Of a stretch of DNA of 64,000 nucleotides, positions 32,863 to 42,216 are shown in pieces (the first letter of the stretch is position 1; the number at the start of each line of letters is the position of its first letter). The notes under the pieces are model-generated. The model had not been told where the DNA came from, made no database searches, and saw only the letters and a program-made list of their open reading frames with translations. The translations under genes were made by a program, and so were the position numbers. Source of the DNA: Cepaea nemoralis (Eukaryota; Mollusca; Gastropoda; Stylommatophora; Helicidae); NCBI GenBank assembly GCA_014155875.1, contig JACEFZ010025839.1, positions 282,001 through 346,000 of the forward strand, read 5' to 3'.

Positions 32863-33299
32863 GATGCCTACTTTAATGGATTATATTGAAGCAGGTGAAA
32901 GAATAGGCCTGAAAGGTAAAGAGTTACAGGAGTATGCAGAAGCGAAAGAACAAAAGCAGACGGAAAGAGAGGAGAGGCATAATGAACGCGAGGCAAAGCG
33001 TCTACAGGAAGAGAAAGAGACGTAAGTAAAACTAGCTGAAATGGAAAACAAGCGTCTACAGGAAGAGACACAAGTAAAACTAGCTGAATGGAAAACAAGC
33101 GTCTACAGGAAGAGACACAGTAAAACTAGCTGAAATGGAAAACAAACGTCTACAGGAAGTAAAGTTAGCTGAAATAGAAAACAAGCGTCTACAGGAAGAG
33201 ACACAAGTAAAACTAGCTGAAATGGAAAACAAACGTCTACAGGAAGTAAAGTTAGCTTAAATTGAAAACAAACGTCTACAGGAAGTAAAGTTAGCTGAA
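32863..33299 (+). pseudogene. gag N-terminus with coiled-coil coding repeats (frameshifted)
   Basis: The ATG at 32863 begins MPTLMDYIEAGERIGLKGKE, then a highly charged helix. From about 32995 the DNA is a tandem array of seven units of 48 or 39 bp, each encoding RLQEETQVKLAEMENK or the shorter RLQEVKLAEMENK. This is a long K/E/L/Q coiled coil. Single-base deletions in units 2 and 3 and stops at 33024 and 33257-33259 break the frame. Gag of related Gypsy elements commonly has an N-terminal coiled coil before the capsid domain. Confidence 0.65.
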
Positions 33300-34637
33300 A
33301 TGGAAATTGAGAAAGAGAAGATCAAGTGCCAGATGCAAATTGAAATCGAGTTAAGAAAACTAGAACTATCTTCGAAAGGTCAAAGTGAGGAAAGCAGAAG
33401 ACCGTCGCAGTCGTCACAGAGATTAAAACTGCCATATTTTACAGACCGGGACCAACTTGAAAATTATTTGGCCAGGTTCGAGGCATCAGCCAAAGCGTTA
33501 GGTATTACAGAGAAAGAGTATGGGATGCGACTTGGCGAATTTCTTACGGGCAAGGCACTAGACACCATGTTCAATTTACCTGTAGAAGAAAGAAACAACT
33601 ACACTATCTTACGTCAACGTTTGCTGACAAAGTTCCAACTAACTGAACATGGATATAGAACAAAGGTTAGACAGTTAGTGCCAGAGACAAATCAAGATTT
33701 CACAGATTTTGTTAACACTGTAAAGAATACATTTAACAAATGGATGGAGCTTGCAGAAGTAGGGAAAGATTTCAATAAATTAGTAGATCTAATGTTAAGA
33801 GACAAGGTAGTATCTGCATGCAATTCTAATTTAGTGGCATTCTTTGAGGAGCGGAAGCCAAAGGACATAGACACAATGTCTCAGTTAGGGCAAAACTATA
33901 TGACTGCACATCCTAACGTATCTATTGGGAAACTAATGAGTGAGGAAATAGTCTGTGCAGCGTACATTAAACAGGACCAGAATCCAGTCATTAGACCAAG
34001 GGCGAAAAGTGTGGATTCAGCACAGAAAGGTGAGCAGCAAGAACTTCAAGATAATGGTTTCCGAGGAAACAATGTTGGTAGAGTAGGACGGTACCCATAT
34101 AGAAGAGGAAACTTCCAGAGACGTCAAAATTATGCCGGATGTTGGAATTGTGGGAGCTGGAGACACAAAATGGCAGATTGTGATGCACAACCATCAGATG
34201 GACCAACGAAAAACAGTAAAAGGGAGATCACTGGTTTCAAATGTGGAAGGAACGGGCATGTCAGTCATCAATGTAGGATGAGAGAAACAGAGCGCTCAAA
34301 TGCAGCACAAGTAATTGAGACGCTGAACAATGAAGATTGTAGTGGGTGCAAACCTCTTTTTGAAAAAGATGGTCAGCCAGTCTTAATATGTGGTCACACA
34401 GTTAAAGCAGGATCAGCAGTGCATGAAGGAGGAAGTCTGAAGATGCATCATGGGTTTGTTAATGATAGGCCAGCGTTAACAATTAGGGATTCTGGATGTA
34501 CGTCCATCGGGGTGAGAAAGAGTTTAGTGCAACCCTCGGTTTATACAGGAAAAAAGATTAGATCCATAACATTTAATGGGACAGTAGAATACTACCCAAT
34601 AGCCGTGATAACAGTAAAAACACCATACATAACATGA
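33300..34637 (+). CDS. gag: Gag-protease of a Gypsy-type (Gmr1/SCAN-gag-like) LTR retrotransposon
   Basis: A 445-codon open frame in phase with the coiled-coil repeats. Residues 1-30 finish the coil. Residues 43-200 are an all-helical capsid domain (LPYFTDRDQLENYLARFEAS, later RTKVRQLVPETNQDFTDFV and FFEERKPKDIDTMSQL) of the type from which vertebrate SCAN domains derive. Zinc knuckle 1 is C281-C284-H289-C294. Knuckle 2 has C315, H320 and C325 but Gly instead of the first Cys (residue 312). From about 355 comes an aspartic-protease-like segment with D397-S-G (IRDSGCTSIG). The frame ends at a TGA (34635-34637) inside the protease and continues in the same phase. Nucleocapsid and protease assignments are clear; the exact clade is inference. 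Confidence 0.8.
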   Translation: MEIEKEKIKCQMQIEIELRKLELSSKGQSEESRRPSQSSQRLKLPYFTDRDQLENYLARFEASAKALGITEKEYGMRLGEFLTGKALDTMFNLPVEERNNYTILRQRLLTKFQLTEHGYRTKVRQLVPETNQDFTDFVNTVKNTFNKWMELAEVGKDFNKLVDLMLRDKVVSACNSNLVAFFEERKPKDIDTMSQLGQNYMTAHPNVSIGKLMSEEIVCAAYIKQDQNPVIRPRAKSVDSAQKGEQQELQDNGFRGNNVGRVGRYPYRRGNFQRRQNYAGCWNCGSWRHKMADCDAQPSDGPTKNSKREITGFKCGRNGHVSHQCRMRETERSNAAQVIETLNNEDCSGCKPLFEKDGQPVLICGHTVKAGSAVHEGGSLKMHHGFVNDRPALTIRDSGCTSIGVRKSLVQPSVYTGKKIRSITFNGTVEYYPIAVITVKTPYIT

Positions 34638-35423
34638 AGAGTGACAGCATGTGTTTTAGACTCACCAGTGGCAGACCTCATCATAGGAAATGTTATAGGA
34701 GTTAAAGAGTGTACAGAAGAGGAAGTAGTTTATTGGGACCAAAAATATAGTGTAAGCAGTAACGAGGTAGTTACCACAAGAGAACCTAAATTAGAGAGTA
34801 TAGCTGAGGTAGGAGAGGCACTTGAAGTAGACACAGGAACTGAGGACAAGGATAGGACAGCTGAGCAGGTGAGAATGGATCTCAAATGCAGCTGTAGGGA
34901 ATCCCAGAGACAAGATACTACTCTGAACAAATGTTCACAAGGGTGTAGGAGAGTAGAACATAGGCAGTCAAAGAAAGGTAGATGGTGCTTCGAGAGGAAG
35001 AACAATGTTCTCACTCGCCGCTTTTCAGATAGTGGAAATGCACGTCGGCAAGTAGCAGTACCTTTAGCACACAGAGACCGAGATACTAGAACAGCTCATG
35101 ATAGTGCATGTGCAGGGCACATAGGCATAAGGCGTATGCAGCAGAAAGCAAGGTGCCAGGTATATGGGCCAAGATTGAATAAAGAGCTCAGACTAAACAG
35201 AGACTCAAGTGTAACGGTGCAATATGCAGATAGGAAAGTTGAGTCAGGTCAAAAGAGTTTTCGCGACATTACTGACCCAGGGCTAGGGATAGCAAAGAGA
35301 TGTTGTAATTGTAGAGGTACCATGAGTCATGGGTACATGAAAGGTAGACACAGCATCGACAGGAGTCAGAGGAGGGTTAATGCAAGAACAGAACCGCCTG
35401 ATATAGGGTCGGTACACAAATAG
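34638..35423 (+). pseudogene. Protease end and integrase zinc-finger remnant of the same element
   Basis: Same phase as gag, separated only by TGA. It starts with CVLDSPVADLIIGNVIG, the protease C-terminal strand and flap-distal motif. About 120 residues of charged linker follow, then VPLAHRDRDTRTAHDSACAG and HIGIRRMQQKARCQVYGPRL, the H-H half of the integrase HHCC finger. The C-C half is lost (RLNRDSSVTVQYADRK where RxCxxCxxCQ is expected). No RT or RNase H lies between protease and integrase. That is the gene order of Gmr1-like Gypsy elements, or an RT deletion. No DDE core is visible. Confidence 0.65.
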
Positions 35424-35605
35424 TATTGTGGGGTCGTGAAGTAGTAAGAGACCTGTGGGTACATAAGTATAATGCTTTTCTATGATGTATTATTATTATT
35501 ATGTGATGTATTAGTTCATGCATTGGTACACAAGATAGAAAGTTGTTTGTATTTATGTGTGGGGAATATGGGAATGTACTATGAGCATTTGATGTATTAT
35601 GTAGT

Positions 35606-37138
35606 GTGGTAGCGAGAGTAAGGTGCAGGAGGATATTTAGAAAAAATCATCGATTGAACAAATCACCGGGACAGGATGAAATACCAAATGAACTAATTAA
35701 AGCAGCAAGAGAAGTAGGAACAGCTTGGCTACATAGACTATTCAACCATGTTTGGGTAGAACAACAGACACCACGAGACTGGGGAAACGCCATAATTATC
35801 CCAATTTGGAAAAACAAAGGCAGCAAAAGAGACTGCACACAATACAGAGGCATTTCACTGTTGAGTCATACTGGGAAAATATTTTGCAAAATTCTTGAAA
35901 ACAGATTACGAACTACTTTAGAACCCCAGCTAAGCGAAACGCAGCTTGGATTTAGGAAAAACAAAGGATGCACCTACGCCATTTTTGCTCTTAGACAACT
36001 TATAGAAAAATCAATTGAATTCAATGAAACACTCTACTTAGCCTTTGTCGACCAAGAAAAGGCATTCTATAGGGTAGATAGAAACAAGCTGTGGGAAATC
36101 CTTAAACAATATGGAGTGAGTACACATCTAACAAACCTATGTAGAAGTTTATACAACAACAGTGAATGCATAGTGAGAGCAACTGGAGGACACTCAGAAC
36201 CCTTCACCATAAGATCTGGAGTACGACAAGGTTGTGTCCTGTCCCCTCTCTTGTTCATAACATATATAGACAACATATGTAAAGAAACCAGCCAAGCAGA
36301 GACAGCAAGAATACCGCATGACGAGAACACAGAAGAAGAACCATCTGCAAATCTAACCATTAGAGAACTCCTGTTTGCGGACGACCAAGCACTAATAGCA
36401 AAATCAGAAGCTGAATTACAAGATCACATGAATAGCCTAAATGAAATGTGTAGGGAACATAACATGAAAATTAGCACAAGCAAAACAGAGGTAATGACTA
36501 TAACTAAAGAAGAACAAACAACAACAATTCACCTAAACGAACATCCCTTGAAACAAGTGAAGAGTTTCAAGTACCTGGGAAGTATAATATCATCAAATGG
36601 CAGATCAAAAGACGAGATCGAAAATAGGTGCAATAAGGCAAATCAACTCATTGAACAAATGGCACCAATACTAAAGAACAAACATGTATCAATAACTACT
36701 AAGAAAGCACTTTACAACACAATCTTCCTACCAACTCTGTGCTACCAATGCCAAACCTGGACAATGACAGAAAAAGAGAAAAGAAAAATCACAACAACAG
36801 AAATGAGGTTCCTGAGAAGAATACTCAACGTATCAAGAAGAGATAAGATCAGAAATGAAGAAATCAGGACTAAAGTGGGGGTTAAAGCTGCTCTAGATTT
36901 TATTAGAAAGCAGCAAGTCAAATGGTTTGGCCATGCAAGTAGGTTACCAGTCAACAGCATGCCACAACAAGCAATGATGTACAGACCAGATGGAAACAGA
37001 GGAAGAGGCCGACCACGTAAACGTTGGACGGAGGGAATAGCAGAATACATGGGAATGTCGATATACGAAGCCCATAACCGGGCACTCTCACGAAGGTTAT
37101 ACTTCACCTCGACATCGCAAGGTACAAGAGGAACATGA
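35606..37138 (+). CDS. LINE-C reverse transcriptase (RTE-like)
   Basis: A 510-codon open frame with all RT blocks: SPGQDEIPNELIK (20-32), QYRGISLLSHTGKIFCKILE (79-98), ETQLGFRKNKGC (111-122), LYLAFVDQEKAFYRVD (143-158, first Asp 149), RSGVRQGCVLSPLLF (203-217) and LLFADDQALIA (255-265, active-site FADD). The C-terminus has FKYLGSIISSNGR, WFGHASRLP (440-448) and GRGRPRKRW (466-474), typical of RTE/CFDP2-like LINEs without RNase H. The endonuclease is missing, so the copy is 5'-truncated. The frame is otherwise uninterrupted, which makes it the youngest-looking LINE here. KAFYR replaces the usual KAFD. The tail is (GATGA)n. Confidence 0.88.
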   Translation: MVARVRCRRIFRKNHRLNKSPGQDEIPNELIKAAREVGTAWLHRLFNHVWVEQQTPRDWGNAIIIPIWKNKGSKRDCTQYRGISLLSHTGKIFCKILENRLRTTLEPQLSETQLGFRKNKGCTYAIFALRQLIEKSIEFNETLYLAFVDQEKAFYRVDRNKLWEILKQYGVSTHLTNLCRSLYNNSECIVRATGGHSEPFTIRSGVRQGCVLSPLLFITYIDNICKETSQAETARIPHDENTEEEPSANLTIRELLFADDQALIAKSEAELQDHMNSLNEMCREHNMKISTSKTEVMTITKEEQTTTIHLNEHPLKQVKSFKYLGSIISSNGRSKDEIENRCNKANQLIEQMAPILKNKHVSITTKKALYNTIFLPTLCYQCQTWTMTEKEKRKITTTEMRFLRRILNVSRRDKIRNEEIRTKVGVKAALDFIRKQQVKWFGHASRLPVNSMPQQAMMYRPDGNRGRGRPRKRWTEGIAEYMGMSIYEAHNRALSRRLYFTSTSQGTRGT

Positions 37139-37156
37139 TGAGATGAGATGAGATGA
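37135..37156 (+). repeat. LINE-C (GATGA)n tail
   Basis: GATGAGATGAGATGAGATGA directly after the stop. The minus-strand copy at 56308-56331 has the complementary run, and a degenerate one lies at 2060-2085. A simple-repeat tail is characteristic of this LINE. Confidence 0.8.
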
Positions 37157-37600
37157 ATTTCTATGACCTCTATGTATTTGAGTAGTCGGTTATTGTTTGT
37201 CAAATACAGCATACAAAACGCCTTTTCTTTGTTCACTTTATAACCGCAAGTTAACAGATGTTGAGAGATAGCACAGTTTAGGCTTTTGTAGCCCGTTGAC
37301 TGCACGCTATTTCCTGAAGACTGAGTAACTCTCTTTTCCACCCGTACTGCTATAAGTTCGATTTGTCTATTGTCCGAGCGTTGTTCCGTTCTACCGTTGT
37401 ACGTTGCTTTGCGCTCACGTGGGAATTGATAACATACAGTTTGATTTAGTGTACGGCGCAATTAATTGTTTCAGGTATTGATGTGGTTTTATATCTGATC
37501 ATTTTTCGGGCAGCACAGAATGTTTGGTTAACAGCTGTTTAAAGACGATGGTGTATTCATTTCATTATGTCGTTGCTTAGAAAGGTTAGTTGACGAAACA
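37157..37600 (-). pseudogene. Penelope-like element, second GIY-YIG fragment
   Basis: The minus-strand frame gives LNQTVCYQFPRERKATYNGR TEQR, then LNCAISQHLLTCGYKVNKEK and FCMLYLTNNNRLLKYIEVIE. These align with CIYQFTCRCEVIYIGRTERQ, SSVGRHVLESGHVVERDSAF and RVLFNTQSSRLLKFAEAI in the copy at 6390-6755. The YIG motif has decayed to YNG. The region 37520-37600 still resembles 6840-6900. It abuts the LINE-C tail; the frame fused to LINE-C antisense is accidental. Confidence 0.6.
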
Positions 37601-37634
37601 CTTTGAAAAAAAAAATGTGAATCCAAACATTCAG

Positions 37635-38600
37635 CAGCATTAATTCGCACCTCCCACACCATGAATTCACACATTCCACCAGTAAATCAACACCGTTCAC
37701 ACCGTGAATCCACACAGTACACCCACGTCGTGAATCCACACATTCAGGACCATGTCGTGAATCCAAACATTTCGCACAGTACATCCACACATTCAATCAA
37801 CGCTCTGAATCCACATATTCAGCACCATGTCGTGAATCCACACATTTCACACCGTGAATCCACACAGTCAATCAACGCTATGAATCCACACATTCAGCAC
37901 CATGTCCTGAATCCCCACATTTCACACCGTGAATCAACACAGTTCATCCACGCTGCGAATCCACACATTCGGCACCATGTCGTTAATCCATACATTTTAT
38001 ATCCTGAATCCACACATGCCACACTGTAAATCCACACATTTCACACTGTGAATCCACACATTCCACAGAGTGAACCCACACATTACAAACTATGAATCCA
38101 CACATTCCAAACCGTGAATCCACATATTACACATAGTAAATCCACACATTTCACACAGTGAATCCACACATTACTAACCACACCGTGAATCCACACATTA
38201 CAAACTATGAATCCACACATTCCACGCAATGAATCCACATATTACACATAGTGAATCCTCACATTCCAATCAGTGAACCCACACACTACAAACTATGAAT
38301 CCACAGATTCCACGCAGTGAATCCACAAATTCCATACAGTGAATCCACACATTACAAACTATGAATCCACACATTACACACAGTAAATCCACACATTACA
38401 AACTATGAATCCACAATTCCATACAGTGAATCCACACATTCCACACGAATGCACACATCCTACAACGTGAATACACACATTCCACACAGTGAATCCACAT
38501 ATTCCACACCGTGAATCCACACATTCAACACCTTGAATCCACATATTCCATACCGTGAATTCACACATTCCACACCGTGAATCCAAATTGCGCTGTTAAC
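37635..38600. repeat. Minisatellite based on GTGAATCCACACATT
   Basis: About 40 units of 22-26 bp (ACCGTGAATCCACACATTCC variants). The first third is organised in a higher-order unit of about 110 bp containing ATTCAGCACCATGTC. The apparent frames on both strands are artefacts. Confidence 0.93.
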
Positions 38601-38623
38601 CCAATTTCCCCCACCCACCACAC

Positions 38624-38624
38624 C

Positions 38625-38673
<49 letters not shown>
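38624..38673. repeat. (CA)n microsatellite
   Basis: About 25 CA units next to the end of the preceding minisatellite. Confidence 0.97.
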
Positions 38674-38678
<5 letters not shown>

Positions 38679-38814
38679 ACCCCCACATTTGGAAAATGTC
38701 TGCAACACCTGCTTTAAAATATGTAAATATAGTTTGTGTTTAAACTGGAACACTTCGTCCACGCAATCTGCATTCACTTGTATATTCTTTTTAAAAGAAA
38801 TAGATTGCTTCCGT

Positions 38815-39150
38815 ATATAAAGTCCCAGGCCGAGTTCTCACAAGCTGAGTCCAAATGTAAAGTCCCAGGCTGAGTGCATATATAAAGTCCCAGGCTGAGT
38901 GCATATATAAAGTCCCAGGCTGAGTGCATATATAAAGTCCCAGGCTGAGTGCATATATAAAGTCCCAGGCTGAGTGCATATATAAAGTCCCAGGCTGAGT
39001 CCTCACAGGCTGAGTCCATATGTAAAGTCATAGGCTGAGTCCTCACAGGCTGAATCCACATGCAAAGTCACAGGCTGCGTCCATACGTAAAGACACCGGC
39101 TGAGTCCATATGTAAAACCCCAGGCTGAATCCACATGTAAAGACACAGAC
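38815..39150. repeat. Minisatellite, 25-bp unit
   Basis: Six perfect units of AGTCCCAGGCTGAGTGCATA then TATAA flanked by diverged ones (TCCTCACAGGCTGAGTCC variants). Confidence 0.95.
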
Positions 39151-39447
39151 TGTGTGCATTTGCAAATCCAGTACCATTTAGAGCATGGCTAAAGAACAGT
39201 ATACAGACATTTGATGAGATATTGATAATTTTTCATTTCTTTACGCGTTTGAAATCCGGTGGATGACGTGGAATGTACCACATCGGCCGTCTTGACTTCC
39301 CAGGGCATTTCCTGGTAACACTGTTAGGTTGGGTAGACGTGGGAGCCAGAGTCCATTTTTAAAACATTGACTCGACCCCGATGTGGATTGAACCTATGAC
39401 CAATGGGTCGGCAGGCCACCACCGCGGCTCCCAATATAATCGTGTTG

Positions 39448-39461
39448 AATACACACACACG

Positions 39462-39547
<86 letters not shown>
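39448..39547. repeat. Compound (CA)n-(TA)n microsatellite
   Basis: About 30 bp of CA and 68 bp of TA. Confidence 0.97.
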
Positions 39548-39551
<4 letters not shown>

Positions 39552-39602
39552 AGGTCAGTTCTCATTCATATTATTTTATTTATCTCTCTCTATATTTTAA
39601 TA

Positions 39603-39840
39603 GACCTCTTGGCGAAGGAGTTACGGACGCGGTTCGTGATCCCGTATATTCACGTTCGAAATATAGCTGCGCGAGATGTGGCAGCAGACCGCGTTGCGCT
39701 GGTTTTTTACGAAAAGGTGTGGTTACCAGCTGTTCAGAAACCAATGGCGAACTACTGAACTTAAACTTGCCAAGACATCAACAACAGCGAAACAAATGCT
39801 GGTGTTGACTGCAAGAGTTCTGTAAAGCATATGCAACTAA
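39603..39840 (+). mobile_element. SINE-A, copy 5
   Basis: Well preserved: GACCTCTTGGCGAAGGAGTT, GGACGCGGTTCGTGATCCCG (B-box-like), CAGCAGACCGCGTTGCGCTG, CTGTTCAGAAACCAATGGCG, ACTACTGAACTTAAACTTGC, GCTGGTGTTGACTGC and an AAAGCATATGCAACTAA end. Confidence 0.8.
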
Positions 39841-40300
39841 TTAACTTTACATTTTAGTATGTGTATTTCGTGTTGTTGAATATATTGTGACCGTCCATAT
39901 TCTCTTATTGATTTCAGTAACTAAATTCACTATGAGCAACACGTATGCAGTGGTTGACGCATGCATATTGTTGTAGATACATTTGCTATAATAAATATTA
40001 CATATAAATCCATACTATTGCGGATATTGAAGTACAAGGTAAGTGCAGTTTTATAGTCCTGAATATTGACGGCCTGCTAGTTTACGGTGTTATGTAATCA
40101 GCAATGTTGACTTCATATGTTGCCAGTCTATGTAAATAGGAAATTATATTCGCAAACAAGTGGGCAATTTCATCGCGGAACGGCTGACGGGGTTTCATGC
40201 TCTGTGGGATTAACCTGAGAACGTCAGTTCAACGATTGAGTCACGCGAGCGGGTTTTCCCATGATTCGAAAGCTATTGTGTATTTTGTAAATACACTGCG
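39841..40300. other. Unassigned sequence
   Basis: AT-rich, without a recognised frame or repeat. Confidence 0.4.
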
Positions 40301-40309
40301 GTTAAGTAA

Positions 40310-40500
40310 CCGAGAGGCGTGGCTGAGAGATTTGGCGTTCCCGCCAAGCTCAGAAGGTGCCGGATTCAATTCCTGCATATGGTTGGGATATAGGATAACT
40401 AGCTTTTCGGATAAGGGCAAACAACAGGAGGTCAGGTGTGCAAGATGTGCATGTTCACAATTCCGATTGCAAATCACATTGAGTATGCCGTAAGGTCGCC
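40310..40500 (+). mobile_element. SINE-C, tRNA-like, single copy
   Basis: GAGGCGTGGCTGAGAGATTT (A-box TGGCTGAGAG) and GCCGGATTCAATTCCTGC (degenerate B-box) are spaced as in a class II tRNA, with a variable-arm-like stretch between. A tRNA-unrelated body follows. No other copy is in the window. It lacks tRNA-grade base pairing in the acceptor stem. Confidence 0.4.
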
Positions 40501-40669
40501 ACCTTGTCAAAGGTATTAGAAAAGACAAAGTTACCCACGAGTAGATAGAGCGCGTTAACGTGGATGGAATCTGTCTAGAGCAGGGGTCACCAAACTTTTT
40601 TCACGGCGGGCCGGATAACTGACAAAATGACGAGCGCGGGCCGGATACTCATTCTGTACAATATTTGCA

Positions 40670-40907
40670 CCGTCTCCGTGACGAAAGTCTTACGGACGCG
40701 GTTCGTAATCCCGTATACCCGCGTTAGAAAAATATCTGCGCGCGATTTGCCAGCAGACCGCGTTGCGCTGGTTTTTTACGCTATGGTATGGATGCCGGTC
40801 GTTCAGAAAGCAATGGCAAATTATTTAACGTAAATATTATAACAATAACAGCAAACAATGCTGGTGTTAACTGCAAACGACCTGTACATGTTATGCTTCT
40901 AACTTTA
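40670..40907 (+). mobile_element. SINE-A, copy 6, inside the hAT element
   Basis: Complete SINE-A order from CCGTCTCCGTGACGAAAGTC to a TTATGCTTCTAACTTT end. Flanked by ACAATATTTGCA (40658-40669) and ACAATACTTGCA (40908-40919), a 12-bp target duplication with one mismatch. It is younger than the hAT insertion. Confidence 0.88.
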
Positions 40908-41125
40908 ACAATACTTGCAAGCCAGAACGAAAGCTCTGGGAAAAAAGACGAAAAACTAAGTTAATCATGGATGAGTGGCGTGAAATGCACAAAAAACAGA
41001 CAACCAACATACTTATTTACTTTAAAAAAAACCTTATCAAAGTAGGCGACGTTAGGAAAAAGATAGCTACATCAGACCTAGTGTGCACATATCCGAATCT
41101 CACAAACTGAGCAGCAAAAAAAAAG

Positions 41126-41815
41126 TTAGTGAAATTTGTGAAACTGATATTTGGCTTTAAAGATATCATCAATGTTTGGTTTGGAATTGCTGCATCCAAT
41201 TAAGAGAATTGCTTTCAAATGTTCATCAGTCAATCTCGTTTGATATGTTGACTTCAAATACTTCATTTTTGAAAATATTTGCTCACATACATAAGTTGCT
41301 CCAAACACTGATGTCATACCAGCGGCAAGTTTCTTCAGTTTCGGAAACTCAACATCAGGTAAGCAGCGGTAAAATTCAACAAGTTTCCCGTTATCTGATA
41401 GTCCAAATTGTCACCACGAATGAACACGAGAAGCTGTGACGTACCCGAGAGATCAGTAGACTCACCCAGCGCCAGAGAATACTACATCAAGTTCTTAGTT
41501 TTCTCGCGTATCTGTAGCACTATGTTCTCTCCAAGTTATCTGTTCTCCGCATAACTGAACTTGACGACAGGCTGATGGTTCCAAACAAACCGGCTTTCTC
41601 ATGACACAAGCATTTGCTGCTTCCATCAGACACTCTTTGATGAAGTTGTCATCTGTAAACGGGTTTCCTCGTTCCGCCATCTTAAGCACTATTTTGTAAC
41701 TTGTACGAGTGACAGATTCATTTTCAGCAAACTTTCTCGTGAAGAGATTTCTTTGTGTTTCTAAACCATGTGTCATGGACTCATATTTCTCAGAGCGTGT
41801 CTTTGCGTGTGTGAT
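41126..41815 (-). pseudogene. hAT transposase, internally deleted
   Basis: The N-terminal part, about 41495-41776, encodes TSYKIVLKMAERGNPFTDDN then FIKECLMEAAN, as in Charlie/GTF2IRD2-like hAT transposases. A frameshifted stretch follows, with LALGESTDLSGTSQLLVFIR (family DESTD with the first Asp changed to Gly). It joins directly to GKLVEFYRCLPDVEFPKLKK and SVFGATYVCEQIFSKMKYLK STYQTRLTDEHL, the C-terminal hATC dimerisation region. The joint removes most of the catalytic core and insertion domain, so the protein cannot work. Confidence 0.8.
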
Positions 41816-42216
41816 GTGTTGATGCAGATGATGTTGATGCGGAAAGATGCGTGTGTGTGCATGTTTCCATGGAAACCATGGTAACGTCAGAGCGGATGCG
41901 TCGCTATCACGAGCCGAGAAAGGACTTGGGATGACGCGAAATAAGCAAACATTTCAATAAATAAAAATAAAATCTAGATACAATAATTTATAATTGAAAA
42001 TAGTAAATTTAAAACACATAGCAGCCAGAAGGTTTCCGCACCTGTGAAGATCTGCTATTATTCTAAACATAATATGTACATTTAAACTGTATCACAACGT
42101 CTCGTGTTCCATACGTTACATCAAGCAAGTTCAAATACCATCGACGGGCCGGATGAAATGACGTCGCGGGCCGGATCCGGCCCGCGGGCCGTAGTTTGGT
42201 GACCGCTGGTCTAGAG

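Larger units (their letters stand above)
40581..42208 (-). mobile_element. hAT transposon (Charlie-like ends), internally deleted
   Basis: TIRs are CAGGGGTCACCAAAC on the left and the complement CAGCGGTCACCAAAC on the right, each followed inward by GGGCCGGAT-type repeats. The perfect 8-bp direct repeat GTCTAGAG (40573-40580 and 42209-42216) is the hAT target duplication. The element holds a decayed transposase on the minus strand (41126-41815) and a SINE-A inserted at 40670. Confidence 0.92.

Noticed and set aside
34730..35014. 94-codon minus-strand frame
   Set aside because: Antisense shadow of the Gypsy-type protease-integrase linker.
36742..37461. 239-codon minus-strand frame
   Set aside because: Its second half is antisense to LINE-C. 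Only the first half is meaningful, as a decayed Penelope-like fragment.
37661..38029. 122-codon His/Asn-rich frame
   Set aside because: Product of the GTGAATCCACACATT minisatellite.
40310..40380. Genuine tRNA-Leu/Ser gene
   Set aside because: Degenerate B-box (GGATTCAATTCC) and no clear acceptor stem; treated as SINE-C.
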